A program made the position numbers and the translations under genes. This document shows, piece after piece, positions 52,449-61,414 of a stretch of DNA of 64,000 bases; positions within the stretch are counted from its first letter, which is position 1, and each line of letters begins with the position of its first letter. The notes beneath the pieces were generated by a model. The model was given only the letters and a program-made list of their open reading frames with translations, had not been told where the DNA came from and ran no database searches. Source of the DNA: Flammeovirgaceae bacterium UBA1842 (GTDB lineage: Bacteria; Bacteroidota; Bacteroidia; Cytophagales; Cyclobacteriaceae); the NCBI GenBank assembly GCA_002338655.1, contig DDIU01000049.1, positions 8,536-72,535 of the forward strand. Reading direction: 5' to 3'.

Positions 52449-55400
52449 ATGGACGTTGGATTTCCAGTTTTTTCATCCGGCTTTCAAGGGTCGTGGGTTT
52501 AAGGCCGAGGATTTGTGCAGCACCGTTCTCTCCACTTATTTTCCAGTTTGTTTTTTGCAACACTTTTATAATATAGTTGCGCTCTACTTTACTCAGGCTT
52601 TCAAGCTTCTCGTCAGAAGGCAAGGCTTTTTGGTTGGTCATGAACCAGTCCCCGAGCTTAAGCTGATTTGAGGGGCTAATTATTAGTGCCCTTTCTATGA
52701 TATTTTCCAATTCACGCACATTACCCGGCCAGTTATATTTTTCCAGTTGGTTGATAATGCTTTGAGGTATTTTATTGATCTGTTTACCAAGTTTCAAATT
52801 ATATTTTTGCACAAAGTGGTTAACCAATAATCTAATATCATCTTTCCTGTTTCTAAGTGGTGGCACATTTATAGGAAAGACATTTAACCTGTAATAGAGA
52901 TCAGAGCGGAATGTGCCTTCTTCAACCGCCTTCCCAAGGTCTTTGTTAGTAGCTGCTATCAGCCTTACATCAACATTAATGGTCTTAGTGCCCCCCAACC
53001 GTTCGAACTCCCCTTCCTGCAACGCACGAAGTAGCTTGGGCTGAAGTTCCAAGGGCATTTCGCCTACTTCATCAAGAAAAAGTGTCCCACCGTTGGCCAA
53101 TTCAAATCGTCCCTGCTTCATGCCAGTAGCCCCTGTGAAGGCTCCTTTTTCATACCCAAACAGCTCACTTTCAATTAACGTTGCCGGTAGTGCAGCACAA
53201 TTAATCTTAATTAATGGCTTGTCTTTTCTCAAGCTCAAATTATGAATGGCCTTTGAGATTACTTCCTTACCAGTTCCAGTTTCACCCAAAATAAGTACTG
53301 TGGATGCGGTTTTGGCCACATGTTCCATCTCAATCAATACTTTCTTGAAGTTCTTATCCTGACTGATGATATTTTCAAAATTATCTCCGGATTCAATTTC
53401 TTCCTTCAAATAAATATTTTCCGCCTCAAGCTTATCCTTAAGATTCTCTACTTCTTCGAGTGCATCCTGCAACTCAATGTTAGTCTTTGAAAGCTCCATG
53501 GTCCTGTCTTTAACCTGTTTTTCAAGACTGTCATTCATCTGTTTAAGACTAGTTTCAAAATTTACCCTTTCAATAGTATTGATGATTACCTCTGCCACCA
53601 ATTTCAGTAGCACTATGTCATTGATCGACCAATTTTTGGTCTGTTCAGAGTCAAACCCAAGAAATCCATAGGTCCTATTTTGAACGACCATGGGTACATT
53701 AAGCATAGATTTTATGCCATGATGATGAAAAACATCTTTGAATGTAGCTATATCCTCCTCTGTATCATCTATATCTGGAATAAGTAATAATTTTTTACTG
53801 TCCAGCAACTCAAATGGCCATGGGTAATCTATTCGCAGAACGTTTTGAAAATCGGATTTCAGCGGAATTATGTTTTCAGCCACCCATTCATGTGTGGTAG
53901 AAGCAGATTTACCATCATCGCTTAATTTAAAAATATAGCTTCTATCAGCAATAACATGCTGACCTATTTTTGAAAGAGCCCAGTCAATATTTTCAGAAAG
54001 ATTAGCTGCACTGGCGTTGATAAATCTGGACGAAATATCAGATACCAACCCTTCTAGCTCAAGCCGGATTTTTAATTCACTTTCTATTCTCTTTCTTTCC
54101 AGTTCCAACCCTATACGATTGGCACTGATTTTCAGCAATGATTCCACCCAAGGTCTCTTTTCCATAGGTTTATCATCAATCACAAAAAAATGTCCGATTA
54201 ACCTTTTTCCAGAATCATGAACCGGTACACCCAAATATCCCTCTGCTTTTATATGCTGAAGAAAACTGTCTCCGGGAAACTTTGATGCCACTCCCTCCCT
54301 ATAATAGGTCAACCCTTCTTTAAATACCCTTTCACTAGGAACTCCATCTACCTTTATCCGAAATGGAGCCTCAAAATGACCCTTGTCCCACAAGGTTATA
54401 ATCTCTATTTCCTCCTGACTGTGATCTAATATTTGAGAGATACCTACACACCTAGCATTCAATATAGAGGCCGTTTGCTCTATAAAATTTGGAATGAAAT
54501 CCATGTGAGACTTGGAAAGTGCCCCCTCAAGCATCTGGCTTAATGTTTTTTCAATATGCTTTTCTTCAGAAATAAGCTGAATAATGACAAATATTCCTTC
54601 CTCCTGATCCATTGAAAAATACGAAGCTGATACTTCAGCGGCCATCGATTCCCCCCTGCTGTTGCTGAAAATCAAATGGTCGGTCAGTCCCATTTTGTTT
54701 TTCATTACAGCATTGAGCAATTCATCTATTACTTCGTGCTGACCTGGCAAAAATGATGATATTTTATCCCCGATCAATTCCTGTTCACTTACACCAAGTA
54801 GTTCTGCTGTTTTAGCATTTGTCTCAGCTATGGTCTGTCCCTTAGATTCAAGAACAATAATGGCATCATTTGAAAATTTCAGAATGTTTTGAAATTTTAC
54901 CTGACTATAAGCAAGTGCTTGCTTCGATTGCTCTACAAAATCTTTATGGATTTTTTTATTACGATTTTCAGCTTCGATCCTATCCGTGATGTCTAGGCTG
55001 CTGCCTATCATTCTGGTTGCCTTTCCTTTATCATTTCTTGATAGCACAATGCCTCGGTCTTTAAACCATCTATATTCACCTGATTTTAGTTTCAATCGGT
55101 GCTCTGACTCATATTTTTCTGTTAGCCCTTTCAAATGATCCTGTAACCTTATTCTATATTTGTCAATGTCATCGGGATGAATGATATCCTCTAGCCGATC
55201 AAGGAAATGGAGCAATTCCTTCTGCTGATAACCTAGATTATCGGCAAACTGTTGGCTAAAAACAGTATTGCCAGAGCTAATATCCCAATCCCAAACACCT
55301 TCATTTAAAATTTCAAGACCCAGCTTCCACCTTTCATGGTTCAAGCGGATTTCCTGTTCCATTTGCCTTTTGGAACTTATATCCGTGATAAAAGAGCAGG

Positions 55401-55731
55401 CAAATTTATTTCCTTCGAAGTCAATGATATAGGAGATGATTTCAACAGGGATTTCATTGCCGTCTTTTGTTAGCTGAGTAGTCTCAAGTACCAATTTTTC
55501 TTTTTCGACTAGCTCATCAAAATGCAGCTTAAAGCTCTTAATGGAAAATTCAGGGTTTATTTCAGGCACTTTACTGCCCACGAGCTCTTTATTGGTATAC
55601 CCCAGCATACTACAAGCAGCCTTATTGACATGGGTGATTTGGGCGTGTGAATTCACCCAATATATTGCAATGGGGGCACTTTCTATTGTAAAATGAGCCA
55701 GACGTTCGGAAATGGCGTTGGCTATATTCAT
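52447..55731 (-). CDS. sigma-54-dependent activator with three PAS and two GAF domains
   Basis: 1094 residues. PAS domains at about 5-125, 130-260 (with a PAC motif) and 285-395; GAF domains at about 405-555 and 565-725; coiled coil (about 730-780); AAA+ domain (about 790-1025) with Walker A GETGTGKE, the sigma-54 contact motif GAFTGA, Walker B GGTLFLDEVGEMP and WPGNVRELENIIERA; then a Fis-type helix-turn-helix (KISGENGAAQILGLKPTTLE). It has no receiver and no transmembrane segment, so it senses in the cytoplasm like FhlA. Its own UAS-like palindrome lies at its 3' end. Likely activates the yfiR1-kinase operon. Confidence 0.9.
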   Translation of the reverse strand: MNIANAISERLAHFTIESAPIAIYWVNSHAQITHVNKAACSMLGYTNKELVGSKVPEINPEFSIKSFKLHFDELVEKEKLVLETTQLTKDGNEIPVEIISYIIDFEGNKFACSFITDISSKRQMEQEIRLNHERWKLGLEILNEGVWDWDISSGNTVFSQQFADNLGYQQKELLHFLDRLEDIIHPDDIDKYRIRLQDHLKGLTEKYESEHRLKLKSGEYRWFKDRGIVLSRNDKGKATRMIGSSLDITDRIEAENRNKKIHKDFVEQSKQALAYSQVKFQNILKFSNDAIIVLESKGQTIAETNAKTAELLGVSEQELIGDKISSFLPGQHEVIDELLNAVMKNKMGLTDHLIFSNSRGESMAAEVSASYFSMDQEEGIFVIIQLISEEKHIEKTLSQMLEGALSKSHMDFIPNFIEQTASILNARCVGISQILDHSQEEIEIITLWDKGHFEAPFRIKVDGVPSERVFKEGLTYYREGVASKFPGDSFLQHIKAEGYLGVPVHDSGKRLIGHFFVIDDKPMEKRPWVESLLKISANRIGLELERKRIESELKIRLELEGLVSDISSRFINASAANLSENIDWALSKIGQHVIADRSYIFKLSDDGKSASTTHEWVAENIIPLKSDFQNVLRIDYPWPFELLDSKKLLLIPDIDDTEEDIATFKDVFHHHGIKSMLNVPMVVQNRTYGFLGFDSEQTKNWSINDIVLLKLVAEVIINTIERVNFETSLKQMNDSLEKQVKDRTMELSKTNIELQDALEEVENLKDKLEAENIYLKEEIESGDNFENIISQDKNFKKVLIEMEHVAKTASTVLILGETGTGKEVISKAIHNLSLRKDKPLIKINCAALPATLIESELFGYEKGAFTGATGMKQGRFELANGGTLFLDEVGEMPLELQPKLLRALQEGEFERLGGTKTINVDVRLIAATNKDLGKAVEEGTFRSDLYYRLNVFPINVPPLRNRKDDIRLLVNHFVQKYNLKLGKQINKIPQSIINQLEKYNWPGNVRELENIIERALIISPSNQLKLGDWFMTNQKALPSDEKLESLSKVERNYIIKVLQKTNWKISGENGAAQILGLKPTTLESRMKKLEIQRP

Positions 55732-55760
55732 AATATTAATTATCGCTCGTAATGAAATTA

Positions 55761-55773
55761 GGAGATAATCTCC
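55761..55773. promoter_or_regulatory. 13-bp palindrome upstream of the activator gene
   Basis: GGAGATAATCTCC is a perfect palindrome around a central A, 29 bases before the activator ATG. Possible operator; the binding protein is not known. Confidence 0.35.
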
Positions 55774-55804
55774 AATAAACTACAATATAAACATCGTTTA
55801 CAAA

Positions 55805-55839
55805 AGTAAAACAAGAAAGGCCACCTAAATAGGTGGCCT
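55805..55839 (-). terminator. Rho-independent terminator after yfiR copy 2
   Basis: On the minus strand, AGGCCACCTA and TAGGTGGCCT form a perfect 10-bp stem with a two-base loop, then TTTCTTGTTTT. It ends the yfiR2 message 26 bases after its stop and isolates it from the activator gene downstream. Confidence 0.85.
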
Positions 55840-55864
55840 CTCAATTTATTGTGATTTTTATTTT

Positions 55865-56386
55865 CTATATCAGAATAGCCATCGCTGCCAATTGACTGGA
55901 GGTTTTCAGCCCAGCTTTATCCATTGCGGCTTGATTGAGCTCAAACTTCAGCCTTCCATCAATGACTTTAAAATTAATACAGCTGCCTTTTTCCCCTAAA
56001 CCTCTTTTATTGGATACCGTAAGCGTGGCATTTGACTGTATTTTTGCCAATACTTCTTCAAATTGATTGCTGGCACTTGCACCTACATACAATAATTGGC
56101 AATCAGTAACCTCTGAGGCTGAATTGAACTTTTTAATTATAAATTTCTTCCCTCCACGTTCTTTGTTGCCATACCAAGTGTTCAATGTATTATAAACATC
56201 ATCGTCCTTTAGAACACCTATTACAAAATCTCCAGAGTTCTTATCTCCGGGCCATTGGATATACTTCAAAAAGTTATATATCATCATGGAGTGAAGCTCA
56301 TGTTCCGCACGACTTTGAGCATGTAATGTATTGTTGATAAACAATACTGAAAAGACTAGTAAAAAACTGATTCTGATAGATTTCAT
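55865..56386 (-). CDS. YfiR-like (DUF4154) periplasmic protein, copy 2
   Basis: 173 residues, the same length as copy 1 and clearly paralogous: ELHSMMIYNFLKYIQWPGDK, GDFVIGVLKDDDVYNTLNTW, KKFIIKKFNSASEVTDCQLL, LTVSNKRGLGEKGSCINFKV, ending LAAMAILI. Signal peptide about 1-23. It has three more cysteine-bearing positions worth comparing with copy 1 (for example GSCINF against GSAINF). It is transcribed alone from its own primary-type promoter and ended by a terminator. Confidence 0.88.
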   Translation of the reverse strand: MKSIRISFLLVFSVLFINNTLHAQSRAEHELHSMMIYNFLKYIQWPGDKNSGDFVIGVLKDDDVYNTLNTWYGNKERGGKKFIIKKFNSASEVTDCQLLYVGASASNQFEEVLAKIQSNATLTVSNKRGLGEKGSCINFKVIDGRLKFELNQAAMDKAGLKTSSQLAAMAILI

Positions 56387-56394
56387 CCTAATAA

Positions 56395-56426
56395 CAAATT
56401 TAAAAGACTAAACACAAAACTACAAA
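56395..56426 (-). promoter_or_regulatory. Bacteroidota primary promoter of yfiR copy 2
   Basis: Minus strand: TTTG (56426-56423), 20-base spacer, TAAATTTG (56402-56395), then 8 bases to the ATG. It fits TTTG-N19..21-TAnnTTTG in all fixed positions, unlike the sigma-54-type promoter of copy 1. Confidence 0.7.
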
Positions 56427-56490
56427 ACTCTCATTCATTCTGCGATTGTAAATTGCTGTATGTAAGTTAATTAGCAATTTAACTAAGGAT

Positions 56491-57561
56491 TTATTTCATA
56501 TAACTAAAATCATGCCCATTTTTCAATTCTAATAGAAATGAATTTATTAATTTTATCACATTATCAACATCATCTACGTGTACTGTTTCAACCGTAGTAT
56601 GCATGTATTTTAATGGCAGGCTTATCAAAACGGAAGCTACCCCTTGATTTGAATACGCAAAGGCATCCGTATCAGTACCGGTAGCCCTTGAAGCCGCAGC
56701 CCGTTGAAAAGGAATTTTTCTTTTCTCTGCAACATCAATGACCATATTTAACACATTATTATGAACCGCTGGGCCATAAGTTAACACTGGTCCGCTACCT
56801 GCTTTCTGATGACCACTTTCGATCTTATTATACATAGGAGAGGTAGTCTCATGGCATACATCTGTTACAATAGCTAGATTGGGCTTAATCCTTTCGGCAA
56901 TCATCTGCGCACCCCTCAAGCCAACCTCTTCCTGCACGGAATTCACAATATATAAGCCAAAATCCAGTTTATTCTTGTTTTCAAAAAGTAATCGTGCCAC
57001 TTCTGCAATCATAAAACCTCCCATTCGATTATCAAGGGCACGGCCTACTAGGAACTTCTTGTTCAGCTCTATCAATTCATCATCGAAGGTCATTACACAG
57101 CCTACATGTACTCCCAACTTCTCCACTTCGTCTTTGGTAGTGCATCCAACATCAACAAAGATATTCTTCAATGAGGGTTGTTCTTCCGTTTTTGCATTCC
57201 GGACATGTATTGCTGGCCACCCAAAAATGCCTTTTACAATTCCTTTTTTTGTAAAAATATTGACCCTTTTTGATGGTGCTATTTGATGGTCTGAACCCCC
57301 ATTCCTTCTCACATAGATATATCCATCATCTGTAATATAATTTACAAACCAAGATATTTCGTCAGCGTGAGCTTCGATTACTACTTTATATTCCGCCTTG
57401 GGGTTTACAACTCCAACAACAGTCCCATAAGTATCTGTAAAATATTCATCAATGTAAGGTCTTATATAATCGAGCCATATCTGCTGGCCTGATTTTTCGA
57501 ACCCTGTGGGCGATGAGTTATTTAGGTATTTCTCAAGAAAGCTCTTACTTTTTTTATTCAT
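56491..57561 (-). CDS. M42 family metal-dependent aminopeptidase
   Basis: A cytoplasmic dinuclear aminopeptidase (glutamyl aminopeptidase/FrvX type). 356 residues with ligands in VVIEAHADEISWFVNY (His, Asp), FLVGRALDNRMGGFMIAEV (bridging Asp), IVNSVQEEVGLRGAQMIAE (Glu-Glu), AIVTDVCHETTSP (Asp) and LKYMHTTVETVHVDDV (His). Peptide preference unknown. It follows the carboxylase gene on the same strand by 21 bases and is separated from yfiR2 by its promoter region. Confidence 0.9.
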   Translation of the reverse strand: MNKKSKSFLEKYLNNSSPTGFEKSGQQIWLDYIRPYIDEYFTDTYGTVVGVVNPKAEYKVVIEAHADEISWFVNYITDDGYIYVRRNGGSDHQIAPSKRVNIFTKKGIVKGIFGWPAIHVRNAKTEEQPSLKNIFVDVGCTTKDEVEKLGVHVGCVMTFDDELIELNKKFLVGRALDNRMGGFMIAEVARLLFENKNKLDFGLYIVNSVQEEVGLRGAQMIAERIKPNLAIVTDVCHETTSPMYNKIESGHQKAGSGPVLTYGPAVHNNVLNMVIDVAEKRKIPFQRAAASRATGTDTDAFAYSNQGVASVLISLPLKYMHTTVETVHVDDVDNVIKLINSFLLELKNGHDFSYMK

Positions 57562-57582
57562 GTTAAGGTTTGACTTTGATAA

Positions 57583-59169
57583 TTATAGTGGAATATTTCC
57601 GTGTTTCTTTTTAGGTAATGACGCCACTTTATTTTCAAGCATTTTAAAGGCTTTTATTAATTTAATCCTAGTATTATCAGGGGTTATTACTTCATCGATG
57701 TAGCCCCTATGTGCTGCCCGATAAGGATTGGCGAACTTTTTAGTGTACTCATCCACTTTTTCCTGAAGTTTGGCTTCTGGGTCGTTAGCTTCAGCTATTT
57801 CCTTCTTGAAGATAATTTCGGCTGCCCCTTTTGCTCCCATTACCGCAATTTCTGCCGTAGGCCAGGCATAGTTCATGTCAGCACCAATATGTTTGGAATT
57901 CATCACATCATAGGCTCCGCCATAAGCTTTACGGGTAATTACTGTTATTCGAGGTACGGTGGCTTCGCTAAATGCATATAACAATTTAGCTCCGTTGGTG
58001 ATAATGGCATTCCATTCCTGATCGGTTCCTGGTAAAAATCCTGGAACATCTTCCAAAACTAAAAGGGGTATATTAAAGCAATCACAAAATCTTACAAACC
58101 TTGCCCCTTTAGTACTTGCATCAATGTCCAGCACACCCGCTAATGAGGCCGGCTGGTTACCAACTATACCTATACTCCGCCCTGCCAATCGAGCAAAACC
58201 TACTACAATATTATCTGCAAAGTTTTTATGGACTTCCAAAAAAGAATCGGCATCTACTATCCCTTCTATAACCTCCCTCATATCATAAGGCTGGTTAGGA
58301 TTATCAGGAACTATATTATTCAGTTTCTCTACCGTTTCATCCTCCTGCATTTCATAAGGAACCATCGGTGCCTCTTCTTCACAATTCTGAGGCATAAAAC
58401 TTAAAAGCTCCTTTATGTTATTTATGCATTCTACTTCGTTGGCACATGAAAAATGAGTTACCCCACTTTTAGTACTATGGGTACTTGCTCCACCCAACTC
58501 TTCAGCGGTAACATTTTCTTGGGTTACTGTTTTGACCACATTGGGGCCGGTAACAAACATGTAAGAGGTGTTTTCCACCATCAAAATAAAATCCGTAATG
58601 GCGGGTGAATATACTGCTCCACCTGCACATGGACCCATAATACCGGATAATTGCGGTATTACCCCCGAGGCAAGCGTATTCCTGTAAAAAATATCAGCGT
58701 ACCCTCCAAGTGATACTACCCCTTCTTGAATTCTTGCGCCACCAGAATCATTCAAGCCAATTAATGGTGCTCCATTTTGCATGGCGAGATCCATGATTTT
58801 TACAATCTTCTCAGCGTGAGTTTCTGATAGTGATCCTCCAAAAACGGTAAAGTCTTGTGAAAACACATATACCAATCTACCATGAACGGTACCATAACCA
58901 GTTACCACTCCATCACCAAGATAATATTCTTTGTCAAGACCGAAATCTTTACATCGGTGCATCACAAATTTTCCAATCTCCTCAAAAGAACCTTCATCCA
59001 GTAAAAGATGAACCCTCTCACGAGCTGTTAATTTACCTTTTTTATGTTGTGACGCTACTCTGGCAGCTCCCCCTCCTAATAGAGCCTCTTCATTTTTCCT
59101 TTCAAGTAGTGCGTATTTTTCTTCTTTCGTAGGCAAGGTATAAACCTGCTTTTTAGGCTTCTCAGGCAT
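57583..59169 (-). CDS. acyl-CoA carboxylase beta subunit, propionyl-CoA type
   Basis: Carboxyltransferase of propionyl-CoA (or methylmalonyl-CoA) carboxylase. 528 residues: KKGKLTARERVHLLLDEGSF, PLIGLNDSGGARIQEGVVSL, IMGPCAGGAVYSPAITDFIL (first crotonase half), and ITRKAYGGAYDVMNSKHIGA then DMNYAWPTAEIAVMGAKGAA (second half). The SGGARIQEG segment is typical of PccB/MmdA and unlike the MCC-type copy at 26225. The alpha subunit is not adjacent. Probably co-transcribed with the M42 peptidase. Confidence 0.92.
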   Translation of the reverse strand: MPEKPKKQVYTLPTKEEKYALLERKNEEALLGGGAARVASQHKKGKLTARERVHLLLDEGSFEEIGKFVMHRCKDFGLDKEYYLGDGVVTGYGTVHGRLVYVFSQDFTVFGGSLSETHAEKIVKIMDLAMQNGAPLIGLNDSGGARIQEGVVSLGGYADIFYRNTLASGVIPQLSGIMGPCAGGAVYSPAITDFILMVENTSYMFVTGPNVVKTVTQENVTAEELGGASTHSTKSGVTHFSCANEVECINNIKELLSFMPQNCEEEAPMVPYEMQEDETVEKLNNIVPDNPNQPYDMREVIEGIVDADSFLEVHKNFADNIVVGFARLAGRSIGIVGNQPASLAGVLDIDASTKGARFVRFCDCFNIPLLVLEDVPGFLPGTDQEWNAIITNGAKLLYAFSEATVPRITVITRKAYGGAYDVMNSKHIGADMNYAWPTAEIAVMGAKGAAEIIFKKEIAEANDPEAKLQEKVDEYTKKFANPYRAAHRGYIDEVITPDNTRIKLIKAFKMLENKVASLPKKKHGNIPL

Positions 59170-59275
59170 GTCTTAATAATTTGCTAAAGTGCCAAAGATA
59201 AATAAAAAGGAATGCAATTAAGTTGATACTAATTTTAAATAATTGAATTGGTATATTGCGCAAAATTACATCGCA

Positions 59276-60208
59276 GTGGCAGAAAAAATAGCGATAATTG
59301 ATTGTGGTACCAATACTTTTCACTTGATGATCGTGTCAATTGAAAATGGTACAGCCAAGATTCTAATCAAAGAAAGACTTCCTGTAAAAATAGGGGAAGG
59401 TGGGATCAATCAGCGTATAATTCAACCAGCAGCCATTGAAAGAGCAATTACTACCATTACCTATTTTAACAAGGTAATAAAGGAACATTCCATTAATAGT
59501 ATTTATGGCTTTGCCACCAGTGCTTTTCGCAATGCCGCCAATGGTGGAGAACTTCAGGATTTGATTTATCAAAAGACAAATATCAAAATAAATGTTATCT
59601 CGGGAGACCGGGAAGCCGAGTTGATTTTTAAAGGGGTAAGCAGTGCCATTGATATTGGCAAAAAGCCAGCATTGGTGATGGACATTGGAGGTGGCAGCGT
59701 TGAATTTATTATTGGCTCAAGCCATAAAGTTTATTGGAAACAAAGCTTTGAAATAGGGGCTCAGCGACTTTTGGACTTATTCCACAATAACGACCCCATG
59801 GATCCCGCAGAGTTGGTACAGTTGAACAAATATCTTCGAGAGTATCTGCATCCCCTTTTTGAAGCTCTTGGAAAATGGGCTCCCAGCACCTTGGTAGGGG
59901 CTTCTGGTACATTTGATACACTAAGCGATATTTATTGTTATAAAAAAGGGCTCAAAAAGGCTGAGTTGGAAGCAGAGATACCATTAACTTTGGAGGCCTT
60001 TTATGAGATACATCAGGAATTAATTCAAAAAAATAGAAGTGAGCGTCTTCAAATCCCCGGTATGATCGAAATGCGGGTAGATATGATCGTGGTAGCTTCT
60101 GCACTTATACATTACATTCTGTCCAGACATCAATTTGACTACCTTAGGGTTTCAACCTATGCGTTGAAAGAAGGGGTGTTGACAGAAATACTAAAAAATG
60201 AAATCTAA
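59276..60208 (+). CDS. Ppx/GppA family exopolyphosphatase/pppGpp phosphatase
   Basis: Cytoplasmic ASKHA-fold phosphatase for polyphosphate or pppGpp. From GTG 59276 (AEKIAIIDCGTNTFHLMIVS) 310 residues; a TTG at 59243 adds 11 that do not look conserved. Phosphate-binding loops: DCGTNTFHLMI at the N-terminus, the Glu-bearing YGFATSAFRNAANG, and LVMDIGGGSVEFIIG. The C-terminal HD-type extension of long Ppx enzymes is missing, as in other Bacteroidota. Two bases before the Ldh-like gene. Confidence 0.88.
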   Translation: MAEKIAIIDCGTNTFHLMIVSIENGTAKILIKERLPVKIGEGGINQRIIQPAAIERAITTITYFNKVIKEHSINSIYGFATSAFRNAANGGELQDLIYQKTNIKINVISGDREAELIFKGVSSAIDIGKKPALVMDIGGGSVEFIIGSSHKVYWKQSFEIGAQRLLDLFHNNDPMDPAELVQLNKYLREYLHPLFEALGKWAPSTLVGASGTFDTLSDIYCYKKGLKKAELEAEIPLTLEAFYEIHQELIQKNRSERLQIPGMIEMRVDMIVVASALIHYILSRHQFDYLRVSTYALKEGVLTEILKNEI

Positions 60209-60210
60209 TT

Positions 60211-61284
60211 ATGGATCAAACTTTCACATTTGACAGACTAAAGAATTTTACAAGAAATATATTTACAGCTATGGGTTGCCCGGCAGAAGATGCAGAGCTA
60301 GCTGCTTCTGTTTTACTCAAAGCTGATTTGCGTGGGATCGACTCTCACGGAGTAGCCCGATTGATAGGCTATGTAAGGCTATGGGAAAATAAACGGATAA
60401 ATCCTACACCAAACATTACCATTGTCCATGAAACGCCCAGTACAGCCGTTGTTGATGGCGATGCAGGATTAGGTCTGGTAGTAGCTCCAAAGGCCATGGA
60501 AATCGCCATGAAAAAAGCCGAGCTAGTAGGTACAGGTTGGGTGAGTGTAAAAAATTCCAATCACTTTGGTATTGCTGGATATCACGCCATGATGGGACTG
60601 GATAAAGATATGATTGGTATTGCCATGACCAACGCCAGCCCATTAGTCGCACCCACCTTTGCAACAGAACGTATGTTGGGAACCAACCCAATAGCCGTGT
60701 CTATCCCAGCTGGCAAACAGCCTCCTTTCGTAGCTGATATGGCCACCACAACTGCTGCCAATGGCAAACTTGAAATACTGCAACGCAAGGGTGAAGATGC
60801 CCCATTGGGTTGGATTCAAGAAAAAGACGGCTCACCATCTACCAATGCTAATGAACTTAAGGATGGCGGAGCATTATTACCTTTGGGTGGTGACCGTGAG
60901 CATGGAAGTCATAAGGGTTATGCCCTGGGTTCTATTGTAGATATATTTTCTGCGGTATTTTCAGGTGCCAACTATGGTCCTTGGGCACCGCCCTTTGTAA
61001 GTTTTTTACCTTTACCGGAAAACCCAGTGGGCGAAGGGTTAGGTCATTTTGTAGGTGCTATGCGTATTGATGCATTCCGGCCAGCTGATGAATTTAAATC
61101 TCATATGGATAATTGGATTTCTAGGTTTAGAGAAACTAAAGCAGTTGCTGGCAAGAAAGTGTTAATCCCTGGTGACCCAGAACGGGAAGCTGAATTGGAG
61201 AGAATGAAAACTGGGATTCCTGTTAATGAAAAAGTGGTTGAAGATTTGAATGAGGTGGCGAAGAGGCTTGGGGTTGTGTTTTGA
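60211..61284 (+). CDS. malate/L-lactate dehydrogenase (Ldh_2 family) oxidoreductase
   Basis: NAD(P)-dependent 2-hydroxyacid dehydrogenase of the Ldh_2/YlbC family. 357 residues with LKADLRGIDSHGVARLIGYV (catalytic Asp-Ser-His), VSVKNSNHFGIAGYHAMMGL, PLVAPTFATERMLGTNPIAV, and EHGSHKGYALGSIVDIFSAV. The acid used cannot be predicted: malate, lactate, ureidoglycolate and sulfolactate enzymes share this fold. The last is of some interest given the ComB-like gene, but that link is speculative. The gene abuts the restriction island. Confidence 0.88.
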   Translation: MDQTFTFDRLKNFTRNIFTAMGCPAEDAELAASVLLKADLRGIDSHGVARLIGYVRLWENKRINPTPNITIVHETPSTAVVDGDAGLGLVVAPKAMEIAMKKAELVGTGWVSVKNSNHFGIAGYHAMMGLDKDMIGIAMTNASPLVAPTFATERMLGTNPIAVSIPAGKQPPFVADMATTTAANGKLEILQRKGEDAPLGWIQEKDGSPSTNANELKDGGALLPLGGDREHGSHKGYALGSIVDIFSAVFSGANYGPWAPPFVSFLPLPENPVGEGLGHFVGAMRIDAFRPADEFKSHMDNWISRFRETKAVAGKKVLIPGDPEREAELERMKTGIPVNEKVVEDLNEVAKRLGVVF

Positions 61285-61305
61285 TTATGGTTGGTTTGAC
61301 GTTTC

Positions 61306-61414
61306 GGCTATGCGTAGTGCGGGATTTCAAGGCACTTCACTTTTCGTTTGGCAGTTAGTTTATATAATGCCCGCACCTTTCAATTTTGTACTTTCCCCCG
61401 CATTACGTATAGCC
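61306..61414. repeat. imperfect inverted repeat at the edge of the R-M module
   Basis: GGCTATGCGTAGTGCGGG (61306-61323) and CCCGCATTACGTATAGCC (61397-61414) are complementary in 16 of 18 positions. They flank 73 bases of non-conserved DNA, and the right arm runs into the coding 3' end of the methyltransferase. Confidence 0.65.
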
